Assembly: GCF_003946555.1 (NCBI RefSeq)
Contig: NZ_RHOO01000005.1
Span: forward strand, 1 to 64,000
DNA length: 64,000 nt
Source: Companilactobacillus hulinensis
GTDB taxonomy: Bacteria > Bacillota > Bacilli > Lactobacillales > Lactobacillaceae
Direction of reading: 5' to 3'
This document shows positions 16,589 through 24,130 of the stretch, piece by piece. The notes beneath the pieces are model-generated. The model was not told the DNA's origin and did no database searches. It saw nothing but the letters and a program-made list of their open reading frames with translations. Within the stretch, counting starts at the first letter, position 1; the number at the start of each line of letters is the position of its first letter. A program made the position numbers and the translations under genes.

Positions 16589-16801
16589 ATGATTAGGATT
16601 CTAATAGGTATTGCAGTAATGTTCCTTGGAATCTTTCAAATATATAGTAGCAGGAATGCTTTTGTTAACTTGAAGACTAACGGAAACAAGTCAACATCGC
16701 CATTTATGCTCTATGCATTGTTTTTCTCGTTTTTTATAGGTTTTGTCTTTATTGTCATAGGATTCGCAGTTGCTTTTAATTTACTGGGAATGACAGTCTA
16801 G
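16589..16801 (+). CDS. Tandem small membrane protein, copy 1
   Basis: A 70-residue protein with two membrane helices and a conserved central loop NLKTNGNKSTSPF. It is clearly paralogous to the next two genes. GAAAGGGATG provides a binding site before ATG. An AAGCGC-ATACTG sequence at 16521 resembles the promoter core of the CPBP gene at 14327, but I see no TTCAGGA pair. Function unknown. A membrane-protective role is plausible given the island. Confidence 0.65.
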   Translation: MIRILIGIAVMFLGIFQIYSSRNAFVNLKTNGNKSTSPFMLYALFFSFFIGFVFIVIGFAVAFNLLGMTV

Positions 16802-16813
16802 GAGGATACGGTT

Positions 16814-17020
16814 ATGAAGATGATGTATGTTGTGGGTGTTGTCTTAATGTTGATTGGTGTGTATCAGATCTATAACACGAGAAGTTACTTTATTAATTTG
16901 AAGACGAATGGTGGCAAGAGTACATCGCCATTTATCGCCTATGCGTTGTATACATCTTTGGTTATTGGTGGATTTTTAATATTTATTGGATTCGGTACAA
17001 TTTTCTTTTTTAATTGGTAA
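16814..17020 (+). CDS. Tandem small membrane protein, copy 2
   Basis: A 68-residue protein, the closest relative of copy 1 (NLKTNG-KSTSPF and A-Y-L loop shared). Two membrane helices, with an aromatic end FFFNW. AGGAGG starts right at the stop of copy 1, 13 bases before ATG, so the two are one operon. Confidence 0.65.
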   Translation: MKMMYVVGVVLMLIGVYQIYNTRSYFINLKTNGGKSTSPFIAYALYTSLVIGGFLIFIGFGTIFFFNW

Positions 17021-17059
17021 TTAAATATTATAGATATTGGAGAAATCAGGCTGGAAATA

Positions 17060-17257
17060 ATGCTCAATGTTTTGATAGGGTTGATATTTGTCGCCATAGG
17101 AAGTTATCAGTTTTGGAGAACTAAAAAGTCATTTAAGGAATTACAGAGTGGTGAAGTGAAGACTTCTTCAGCCTTCATCGCATACGCCTACTACTTTTCA
17201 TATGTATTAGCAGTTGGGTTCATACTGATTGGAATCAGTAGCATTATTCATCATTAA
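17060..17257 (+). CDS. Tandem small membrane protein, copy 3
   Basis: A 65-residue protein, a more diverged third copy: the loop reads ELQSGEVKTSSAF, while the framing helices and the FIAYAYYFSY segment match copies 1 and 2. It lies 39 bases after copy 2 and 16 bases before the next gene. Probably one transcript with both. Confidence 0.65.
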   Translation: MLNVLIGLIFVAIGSYQFWRTKKSFKELQSGEVKTSSAFIAYAYYFSYVLAVGFILIGISSIIHH

Positions 17258-17273
17258 TGGGAGGAAGATATCA

Positions 17274-17552
17274 ATGATCAAGTTACCTGGGATAACGAAG
17301 TACATTCCAACTACATGGATCGTGCAGTTCCATAGTCACGACGCAGCACATAATTATTACAAAGATTCAATCGCTAAGTTCGACGACGATTTGGGCAAGG
17401 TGACCGTTAACAACGATTCTTGGTATATCGGAACAAAATTGAGTGATGAAGAATTTATTGGTGAATTGAAAAAGTTCATGGACAAGGCTGTGATTCTCGA
17501 TAGTGCTTATTCCGTTGAGAAGACACAAGTTGGTTGGTTCATGAGATCTTAA
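17274..17552 (+). CDS. Unknown 92-residue protein, paralogue of the gene at 15153
   Basis: It shares the W-I/V-F-S/H-AH-YY and NNDSWYIGTKL patterns with the 15153 protein across almost its full length. Soluble, no signal peptide, no family recognised. I chose ATG at 17274 because GGGAGGAAG lies 6 bases upstream. It is last in the run of small genes and is followed at once by a hairpin terminator. Confidence 0.65.
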   Translation: MIKLPGITKYIPTTWIVQFHSHDAAHNYYKDSIAKFDDDLGKVTVNNDSWYIGTKLSDEEFIGELKKFMDKAVILDSAYSVEKTQVGWFMRS

Positions 17553-17558
17553 GAATGC

Positions 17559-17626
17559 AAAAAGAGTGATTTTGTAGAAGTTAGTGATGATTACTATCAC
17601 AACTTTTAGAAAATCACTCTTTTTTG
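17559..17626. terminator. 68-base hairpin terminator, repeat copy 1
   Basis: A long stem (AAAAAGAGTGATTTT with AAAATCACTCTTTTTT, plus inner AGAAGTT and AGTGATG...CATCACT-like pairing) ends in a T run. Nearly the same 68 bases recur at 19004-19071, so the pair flanks the NmrA/MarR genes as direct repeats. It can terminate both convergent transcripts. Confidence 0.85.
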
Positions 17627-18487
17627 TTACTTCCAAACGTCGATATTCTTTTGTACGAATTGACTGAAGGTCTGTGGCTTCTTATGCATGACTTCTTCAA
17701 AGGTATTCGTAACGCCTTTTGCCATTCCGAACTTCGTTAATGTATACAACATCCCCATAACTGAGACGTATTCTTTATCAAGTCCACGAATATTGATCCA
17801 ATAATCCTTGGCAAGGCTAAGTGACGGATTAGCGTAAGTTATCGGAGTTCCCAATACTTTGGACATGATATTAGCAACCTCATAATAATCCAACGCATGT
17901 GATCCGGTTATTGCATAGGCAGTATTCGTGTGTGATTCCGGTTCATTAAGTATTTTTGCAGTGAATTCTCCGATATCCTCAGTATCAATGAAACTAGTCT
18001 TAGCGTTCTTAACAGGTATAACGATGCGATGAAATTCTTTGATCTCAAAAGCATGCACCCCACTGACATTTTGCATGAAGAAGCTGGGACGGATGAAACA
18101 ATATGGTAATCCAGCGTCCTTTATGAACTCTTCAATTTTGTGATGTGGTGGGAAGGGATTCTTTTCCACTCCGATAAGAGATAAGAAAGTAACTAGTTTC
18201 AAATCCTTTTTAGCTTTTAAAGCATCAATAAATGGAAGAAATGCCTTAGCATCTCCCATCTGTGGTGGTCTCATGATGAAGATTCGATCAACATCAGCTA
18301 GAACTGGCTCGAAGGTACTGCTGTCTGTGAAGTCAAAATAGTCAATATTAGCTTTATCGCCAAACATTTCCTTCAATCTATCGGTATGTTTACCCACTAC
18401 AGTGACATCTTGGTTATTTTGAATGGCGTATTTAGCAACGTATTTTCCAACGTTACCGGATGCACCAGTGACTAAGATTCTACCCAT
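17627..18487 (-). CDS. NmrA-like NAD(P)-binding protein
   Basis: A 286-residue atypical short-chain dehydrogenase of the NmrA/QOR2 type. The Rossmann motif GASGNVG lies at about residues 8-14. The middle part IEEFIKDAGLPYCFIRPSFFMQN is the family's substrate-side segment. Such proteins sense or reduce quinones and redox cofactors. The exact substrate is unknown. I chose ATG at 18487 with GGAGG upstream. It overlaps the MarR gene by 8 bases, so the two are co-regulated. Confidence 0.8.
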   Translation of the reverse strand: MGRILVTGASGNVGKYVAKYAIQNNQDVTVVGKHTDRLKEMFGDKANIDYFDFTDSSTFEPVLADVDRIFIMRPPQMGDAKAFLPFIDALKAKKDLKLVTFLSLIGVEKNPFPPHHKIEEFIKDAGLPYCFIRPSFFMQNVSGVHAFEIKEFHRIVIPVKNAKTSFIDTEDIGEFTAKILNEPESHTNTAYAITGSHALDYYEVANIMSKVLGTPITYANPSLSLAKDYWINIRGLDKEYVSVMGMLYTLTKFGMAKGVTNTFEEVMHKKPQTFSQFVQKNIDVWK

Positions 18488-18908
18488 TATTTTTTTCCTC
18501 CAATAAAATTTGGTTGGCACTTCTTAGTAGAACAATTAATTCGTTGAACTTGTCATCTCCCATGTTCTTTTGTAATGAGGACATAGCCTTGAAGTATTCT
18601 TCATATGCATCATCGACCAAAGAATTTGCTTTGTCAGTTGGAATCAATATGAAGCTGCGCTTATCTAGTTCTGATTGTTTCTTAGTTATGTATCCTTGTT
18701 GCAATAGGGAACTTACCATGTTCGTTGCCATTGACTTTGTGACGTTGAAGAATTTGGCAGCGCCATTTGGTGTCTTGTCGTTGTCGGTCTTGACTAGGTA
18801 AATCAGCATTCCCATTTCACTGGAACGGATCGGTAGTTCTTTTTTGATATTATTATTAAGTCTACAAAATAATGAAACCTGTTCTGAAGCCTCGGCTAAC
18901 TGATTCAT
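18480..18908 (-). CDS. MarR-family transcriptional regulator
   Basis: A 142-residue winged-helix protein. The helix-turn-helix sits at about 53-75 (GAAKFFNVTKSMATNMVSSL), and the wing with DKRSFILIPT follows, as in MarR proteins. It precedes the NmrA-like gene and very likely represses the pair in response to a small ligand or oxidant. A perfect 9-base inverted repeat lies 40 bases upstream of its start. Confidence 0.88.
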   Translation of the reverse strand: MNQLAEASEQVSLFCRLNNNIKKELPIRSSEMGMLIYLVKTDNDKTPNGAAKFFNVTKSMATNMVSSLLQQGYITKKQSELDKRSFILIPTDKANSLVDDAYEEYFKAMSSLQKNMGDDKFNELIVLLRSANQILLEEKNNG

Positions 18909-18947
18909 AGATGGCCTTCTTTCTAATTGGATATACTCTATGGTTAG

Positions 18948-18970
18948 AATAGTACATTAGGTGTACTATT
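18948..18970 (-). promoter_or_regulatory. Palindromic operator upstream of marR
   Basis: AATAGTACA, a 5-base spacer (TTAGG) and TGTACTATT form a perfect inverted repeat of the length and place expected for a MarR dimer site. Confidence 0.65.
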
Positions 18971-19003
18971 TCAAGAACTCAATCGTAAATACTTTGAAGG
19001 ATA

Positions 19004-19071
19004 CAAAAAGAGTGATTTTGAAGAAGTTAGTGATGATTAGTATCACAACTTTTAGGAAATCACTCTTTTTT
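19004..19071. terminator. 68-base hairpin terminator, repeat copy 2
   Basis: It is nearly identical to the element at 17559-17626, with only a few single-base differences. It can terminate the minus-strand transcript only if one enters from the right, where the Fic gene ends, so it is probably the Fic gene terminator. Confidence 0.8.
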
Positions 19072-19078
19072 GGAAATC

Positions 19079-20365
19079 TTAGTTATTAGGTTCTTTCGTA
19101 ATATATTTATCTAGTAATATGTGCTGTAATGGTGCACTTTTGATTTTGATGATTATTCCTTTTTCTTCCAATGAAGCAATGGCTTCTTTGACGGTTTCTT
19201 TAGGGAAGTTTTTATGGTCAGCATCGTTAAGAAAGCGAATCAACTCACGATCTTGCACGCCGGTACTGTCATCGTTATTGAAGAGTTTGGACTGCAAGAG
19301 GATATTTAGAACTGATAATTCTGGTTTTGATAGTCCGGTCAGACTGTTATGCAGTGAAGACCAATTCTGATCCATTAAGTCTTTTCTCAAACGTAGATTT
19401 TCAGATACTCTCCTTTGACCTTCGAGGATTATTTTTGCCATTTCTGTGACGAAGATGGTCAAATCAGCTCGATTAGATAGGGCATCTGCTTCTTTGAAGA
19501 TTCGGTAGTACTTTTGTACTTCAATATGAATTGAAGATGATACTGACAGAGCAGTAAATGCATCTAATTTTTGGGATAGGTATGAGGATAGTAAGTAACG
19601 TCCCATTCTGCCGTTTCCATCTCTGAAAGGATGGGTATTCTCAAAGACGAAGTGGGTAATAAAGGCACGTTCTAGGAAGTTGATCCGGTCATCATTCATT
19701 AGTTTGATTAGATTATTTAATTGAATACTGATCAACGCTTCGTTTGCTGGGGGATTGAAGATTACCTCAGTCTCTCCACCGATGTAAACTTTGGAATTTC
19801 TGAATAATTTACCATCTGGTAAAACATCTTCTAATAATTCACCTTCTAGTAGGTCATCATAGATGGTTCTGAAATCCTGCAGTGAGTCTATGCGGATATC
19901 TTTTGTAGCGAGTGCATCTTGATATCTTCTAATAGTAGATTCTAGCCGCCGTTTCTTATTTTTACTTTTCCCTTTAAAAACTGAGTCACCAATAATGGTT
20001 CCAATTTCTTCTTTATTAGTTTTTACGCCTTCAATTTCATTGGTGAAGTAGATTTCATCTTGAAGTAAAGAATTAATATAACCCATTTGCGCTATTCCGG
20101 GAAGTGCCTTAGCTATAGTTGATATTGTCTTGGATTCAGATTGAATCTCGTTGAATAATTCATTTATTTTGAGTGTTTCTACTATAAATAGTGGATATTG
20201 ATTGTATGATACTTTGTCTCTATCAATCAAATATGGATAAATATCAGTTACACGTGTTGAATAACCATTGATCCGGTTTTCATATTCTTGTTGGATTTCT
20301 TCAGTTGATAATGATTGCGTACCATTACCATATTTGAATTTTTCCAAGGATTTGTATTTTGCCAT
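19079..20365 (-). CDS. Fic-domain protein with inhibitory motif and C-terminal winged helix
   Basis: A 428-residue protein. The catalytic Fic motif HPFRDGNGR lies at 245-253, complete with the histidine and phosphate-binding loop. An inhibitory-helix motif TNEIEG lies at about 108-113, so it belongs to the self-inhibited class with an N-terminal helix. Fic enzymes attach AMP or other nucleotide parts to target proteins. The last 80 residues look like a winged helix (LLQSKLFNNDDSTGVQDRELIRFL...). ATG at 20365 has a GAGG site. It is a single-gene unit, and its target is unknown. Confidence 0.85.
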   Translation of the reverse strand: MAKYKSLEKFKYGNGTQSLSTEEIQQEYENRINGYSTRVTDIYPYLIDRDKVSYNQYPLFIVETLKINELFNEIQSESKTISTIAKALPGIAQMGYINSLLQDEIYFTNEIEGVKTNKEEIGTIIGDSVFKGKSKNKKRRLESTIRRYQDALATKDIRIDSLQDFRTIYDDLLEGELLEDVLPDGKLFRNSKVYIGGETEVIFNPPANEALISIQLNNLIKLMNDDRINFLERAFITHFVFENTHPFRDGNGRMGRYLLSSYLSQKLDAFTALSVSSSIHIEVQKYYRIFKEADALSNRADLTIFVTEMAKIILEGQRRVSENLRLRKDLMDQNWSSLHNSLTGLSKPELSVLNILLQSKLFNNDDSTGVQDRELIRFLNDADHKNFPKETVKEAIASLEEKGIIIKIKSAPLQHILLDKYITKEPNN

Positions 20366-20598
20366 GATTATTTACCTCAACTATTTGATTTGGGCTTTCT
20401 TTTATGAAGTTTAACACATATTTAGTGATAACTTCTCTAAAATAGCTCATTTTAGTAAAGTTTTGATGTACATTAACGATAACATTGCGAAAGTATAAAA
20501 TGTTTATGAATACATAATTGTCAGATTCAATCCAGAAAACCTGAATTCTTCCTATATATGTGTTACACTACTTGAATAATTAAACAATTAATTGAAAC

Positions 20599-20631
20599 CA
20601 ACGTCGCCGTTACTTGACACGTTGTTTTTTT
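20599..20631 (+). promoter_or_regulatory. Possible transcription attenuator in the ABC-F leader
   Basis: CAACGT pairs with ACGTTG around a 14-base loop and is followed by seven Ts. It sits 25 bases before the ribosome binding site of the ABC-F gene, and no plus-strand gene lies upstream for it to terminate. Leader attenuation is known for ABC-F resistance genes. The stem is short, so the call is tentative. Confidence 0.45.
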
Positions 20632-20656
20632 ACGCGTAAATGCAGGAGGATAGTTA

Positions 20657-22285
20657 ATGTTAAATGTCAATAATGTCAGTATGCAGTTTTCCGATCGGAT
20701 GCTCTATGACGATGTGAATCTTAAGTTTACCCCGGGTAACTGTTACGGAGTTATTGGTGCTAATGGTGCCGGAAAGTCTACATTCTTAAAAATCATCGAA
20801 GGTAAGTTGAAGCCTACAACTGGTACAGTTTCAATGGGTCCTAATGAACGTATGTCTAGTTTGAATCAAGATCACTTTGCTTTTGAGGATAGCTTGGTAA
20901 TGGACACGGTTATTCGTGGTCACAAGAAGTTATACGATATCATGACTGAAAAGAATGCGATTTACTTGAAGCCTGACTTCAGTGACGCTGACGGTATCCG
21001 TGCAGCTGAATTGGAGACAGAATTCGGTGAAATGGGCGGATGGGAAGCTGAAGCCGAAGCTAGCCAAATGTTACAATCACTAGGTATCGACGAATCACTT
21101 CACCAAGTACCAATGAGTGAATTGACAGAGCCTCAAAAAGTTAAGGTATTGCTTGGACAAGCATTGTTCGGTCATCCTGATGTCTTACTTCTTGATGAGC
21201 CAACTAATGGTTTGGACGTTCAATCAATCAGTTGGTTAGAGAACTTCCTAGCTGGTTACGAAAATACTGTTATCGTCGTATCCCATGACCGTCACTTCCT
21301 TAACCAAGTATGTACAAGTATGTGTGACGTTGACCGTGGTAAGATCACGCTCTTCGTTGGTAACTATGACTTCTGGATGGAATCTAGTGAACTTGCTACA
21401 CAATTGCAAGCTAACGCTAATGCCAAGAAGGAAGAACAAATCAAACAATTGCAAGAATTCGTGGCTCGATTCAGTGCCAACGCTTCAAAGTCTAAACAAG
21501 CTACTTCTCGTAAGAAACAATTAGAGAAGATCACACTAGATGACATCAAGCCATCTACTCGTAAGTACCCATTCATCAAGTTCAATCCAGAACGTGAGTT
21601 GGGTAAGGACTTGGTAAGTCTTAACGGTATCAGTAAGTCGATCGAAGGCGTTAAGATCCTTGATAACATCAATCTGACACTTCGTCCTAATGAAAAGATT
21701 GCCTTCATCAGTCGTAATGACTTAACGACAACTATCTTGATGCAGATCATTGCAGGCGAGATGGAACCAGATGAAGGTGAAGTAGTTTGGGGACAAACAG
21801 CCACAGCTACTTACTTACCTAAGAACGTTAACGAATACTTCGCCGACAATAAGATGTCTGTTATCGACTGGTTGCGTCAATATGCTTCTAAAGATGAGAA
21901 CGACAATACGTTCTTGCGTGGATTCCTTGGTAAGATGCTATTCTCTGGGGATGATGTTAACCGTGAAGTTGACGTCATGTCCGGTGGAGAAAAGGTTCGT
22001 GCCATGTTATCTAAGATGATGTTGAGCAAGGCTAATGTGCTATTGCTAGATGATCCAACTAACCACTTGGATCTGGAATCAATTACAGCCTTGAATGATG
22101 GATTAGTTGGATTCAAGGGTAGTATCATCTTCACATCTCATGATCATGAGTTCATTCAGACAATTGCTAACCGTATTATTGAAGTTAGCCCTAAAGGTGT
22201 CGTTGACAAAGCTGATACGACATATGATGAATTCTTGGGACATAAACAATTACAAGAACAAGTTGCTAAATTGTACGAAGATTAA
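20657..22285 (+). CDS. ABC-F family ATPase (YbiT-like)
   Basis: A 542-residue soluble protein with two ABC domains and no membrane helices. The first domain has Walker A GANGAGKST at about 37-45 and Walker B VLLLDEPT. A charged linker (about 245-290) follows, as in translation-factor ABC-F proteins. The second domain has a degenerate P-loop region (SRNDLTTT) but a signature MSGGEKVR and Walker B LLLDDPTNHLD. These proteins act at the ribosomal E site. The closest known layout is YbiT rather than the antibiotic-resistance types. AGGAGG precedes the ATG. Confidence 0.88.
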   Translation: MLNVNNVSMQFSDRMLYDDVNLKFTPGNCYGVIGANGAGKSTFLKIIEGKLKPTTGTVSMGPNERMSSLNQDHFAFEDSLVMDTVIRGHKKLYDIMTEKNAIYLKPDFSDADGIRAAELETEFGEMGGWEAEAEASQMLQSLGIDESLHQVPMSELTEPQKVKVLLGQALFGHPDVLLLDEPTNGLDVQSISWLENFLAGYENTVIVVSHDRHFLNQVCTSMCDVDRGKITLFVGNYDFWMESSELATQLQANANAKKEEQIKQLQEFVARFSANASKSKQATSRKKQLEKITLDDIKPSTRKYPFIKFNPERELGKDLVSLNGISKSIEGVKILDNINLTLRPNEKIAFISRNDLTTTILMQIIAGEMEPDEGEVVWGQTATATYLPKNVNEYFADNKMSVIDWLRQYASKDENDNTFLRGFLGKMLFSGDDVNREVDVMSGGEKVRAMLSKMMLSKANVLLLDDPTNHLDLESITALNDGLVGFKGSIIFTSHDHEFIQTIANRIIEVSPKGVVDKADTTYDEFLGHKQLQEQVAKLYED

Positions 22286-22293
22286 TGAAATTT

Positions 22294-22343
22294 AAATAGC
22301 GTGTCAGAATTAATATTTAATATTAATGCTGACACGCTATTTT
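22294..22343. terminator. Bidirectional terminator
   Basis: AAATAGCGTGTCAG pairs with CTGACACGCTATTT, with an inner AATATT stem. It serves both the ABC-F gene and the convergent exporter operon. Confidence 0.9.
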
Positions 22344-24130
22344 TAATCCATAGATTGTAGTTCATAAAGCTCAGAATAAAGTCCACCATACTCTAATAAC
22401 TCATTGTGTGTTCCACGCTCGGCAATACGGCCGTGGCTGAGAACTAAGATTTGGTCGGCATCTTGAACAGTCGATAGTCTATGAGCGATGGCAATAGTCG
22501 TTCTATCGTCTCGCATCTTCGACAATCCACGAGTGATACTTTGTTCAGTTTGCGGATCAATGTTAGCTGTAGCTTCGTCTAGAATCAATACTTTGGGATT
22601 ACGGACGATAGTTCTAGCAAATGAGATCAATTGACGTTGTCCGGTGGAGAAGCTACTTCCACGTTCAGTAACTTTGGCATGGTATTTACCAGGAAGCTTC
22701 TCGATGAAACTGTCAGCGTCAACGAATTGAGCGGCTTGTTCAACTTGTTCATCAGACACGGTGTCGTCATACATGCGAATATTGTTGGCGATATTACCGT
22801 AGAACAAGTATGGTTCTTGGATAACTAAGCCAAGTTTGTCACGGAGTTCTTGGGTCGAGTAATCACGAATATCGTGGTCATCGATCAATATCTGTCCTTG
22901 GCCGAATTCATAGAATCTCAACAAAATATTGATGATCGAACTCTTACCACTACCAGTGTGACCGACTAAAGCAACTGTTTGGCCTGGTTCAACGGTAAAG
23001 GAAATATCCCTTAAGATAGGTTCGCCAGGTACATATGCGAAAGTAACATGACGGAATTCGATTTTACCGATCTCAATTTTTTGAGTGCTATCTTCATTTT
23101 GTTTAGGACTAGTAATGGGATTGTCAAACAACTTCATGATTCTATATCCAGCGACCATTCCGTCCTGGAAGTAAGACATGTAGTTCATGACGTTAGATAG
23201 TGGATTGAAGAAGTTTTGTTGGTAAGAAATGAAGGCATAGATTACACCAGCAGCTACGATAGTGTGGGTGCTTTCTAGTCCAAATCCACCTAATGAAATT
23301 ACTTCAGCTAATGTGAACATCAAGGTAATTGTTGGATAGAGCAAGAATGAGTTCACGTTGATCATTTTGTTTCTCTGTGTGAAGTAGAGATTGTTCTTGT
23401 GTTCAAACTCCGCAATCATACGTTTTTGTTGACCGAATTGTTGAATAATGCTAATACCCATCAGTGACTCATTCAACTTTGTATTGATCTGACTAAGATA
23501 TTCACGTAATCGTTGATAAATCTTGGAACTCAAACGACGATATAACCAGATCAATGCGTATAAGGCTATGACGAATAGTGCAGTATAGATTGCTAGTTTG
23601 GTGTTGACTGACATCATCGCTATAAAGGCCGATACCATTGAGAATAGGGCTACCAGGATAGTTAAGAATAATGTCCAAAAGTCAAACAGTGTCTTAGTAT
23701 CGTTGGTAACTCTGGAAACAATCGAACCAGCTGGCGTCTTGTCGAAGTAGTCCATTCCTAGAGTGTGCAGTTTGCGGAACAATTGGCTACGGATCTTTTC
23801 TAGAGTACGTTCAGCGCCCATTGAGAAGGCGAAGTTTTGAACGAATTGAACTGCGGCCTTGATCAATGTTCCAATGAAGTAGATGATAGCGAATCCGACG
23901 ATGATCTGGATACCGGTATCTTGATGGACTAGATAATGGTCCATATAATATTGAAGCATTCTGGGCATGATGATGTTGATCACACTCAGAACTAGTGCGA
24001 AGCCAATGGCGATGATGAATTGACGCTTGAATATCCAAGCGAAGCTGAGCAATCGTTTGAGAATGATACGTTGTTGTTTACGAGATAGTGCTTTGATATC
24101 TTTGATTATTTCAGATTCTTTATTATCCAT
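22343..24130 (-). CDS. Heterodimeric multidrug ABC exporter, catalytically competent half (LmrD-like)
   Basis: A 595-residue half transporter: six membrane helices (about 35-330), then the ATPase domain. Walker A GHTGSGKSS, Walker B VLILDEATANID with the catalytic Glu, and switch IAHRLSTV with the His are intact, but the signature is the non-standard FSTGQRQL. Together with the partner encoded upstream, the pair makes one canonical and one degenerate site, as in LmrCD and BmrCD drug exporters. The two genes overlap by 8 bases. Confidence 0.9.
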   Translation of the reverse strand: MDNKESEIIKDIKALSRKQQRIILKRLLSFAWIFKRQFIIAIGFALVLSVINIIMPRMLQYYMDHYLVHQDTGIQIIVGFAIIYFIGTLIKAAVQFVQNFAFSMGAERTLEKIRSQLFRKLHTLGMDYFDKTPAGSIVSRVTNDTKTLFDFWTLFLTILVALFSMVSAFIAMMSVNTKLAIYTALFVIALYALIWLYRRLSSKIYQRLREYLSQINTKLNESLMGISIIQQFGQQKRMIAEFEHKNNLYFTQRNKMINVNSFLLYPTITLMFTLAEVISLGGFGLESTHTIVAAGVIYAFISYQQNFFNPLSNVMNYMSYFQDGMVAGYRIMKLFDNPITSPKQNEDSTQKIEIGKIEFRHVTFAYVPGEPILRDISFTVEPGQTVALVGHTGSGKSSIINILLRFYEFGQGQILIDDHDIRDYSTQELRDKLGLVIQEPYLFYGNIANNIRMYDDTVSDEQVEQAAQFVDADSFIEKLPGKYHAKVTERGSSFSTGQRQLISFARTIVRNPKVLILDEATANIDPQTEQSITRGLSKMRDDRTTIAIAHRLSTVQDADQILVLSHGRIAERGTHNELLEYGGLYSELYELQSMD

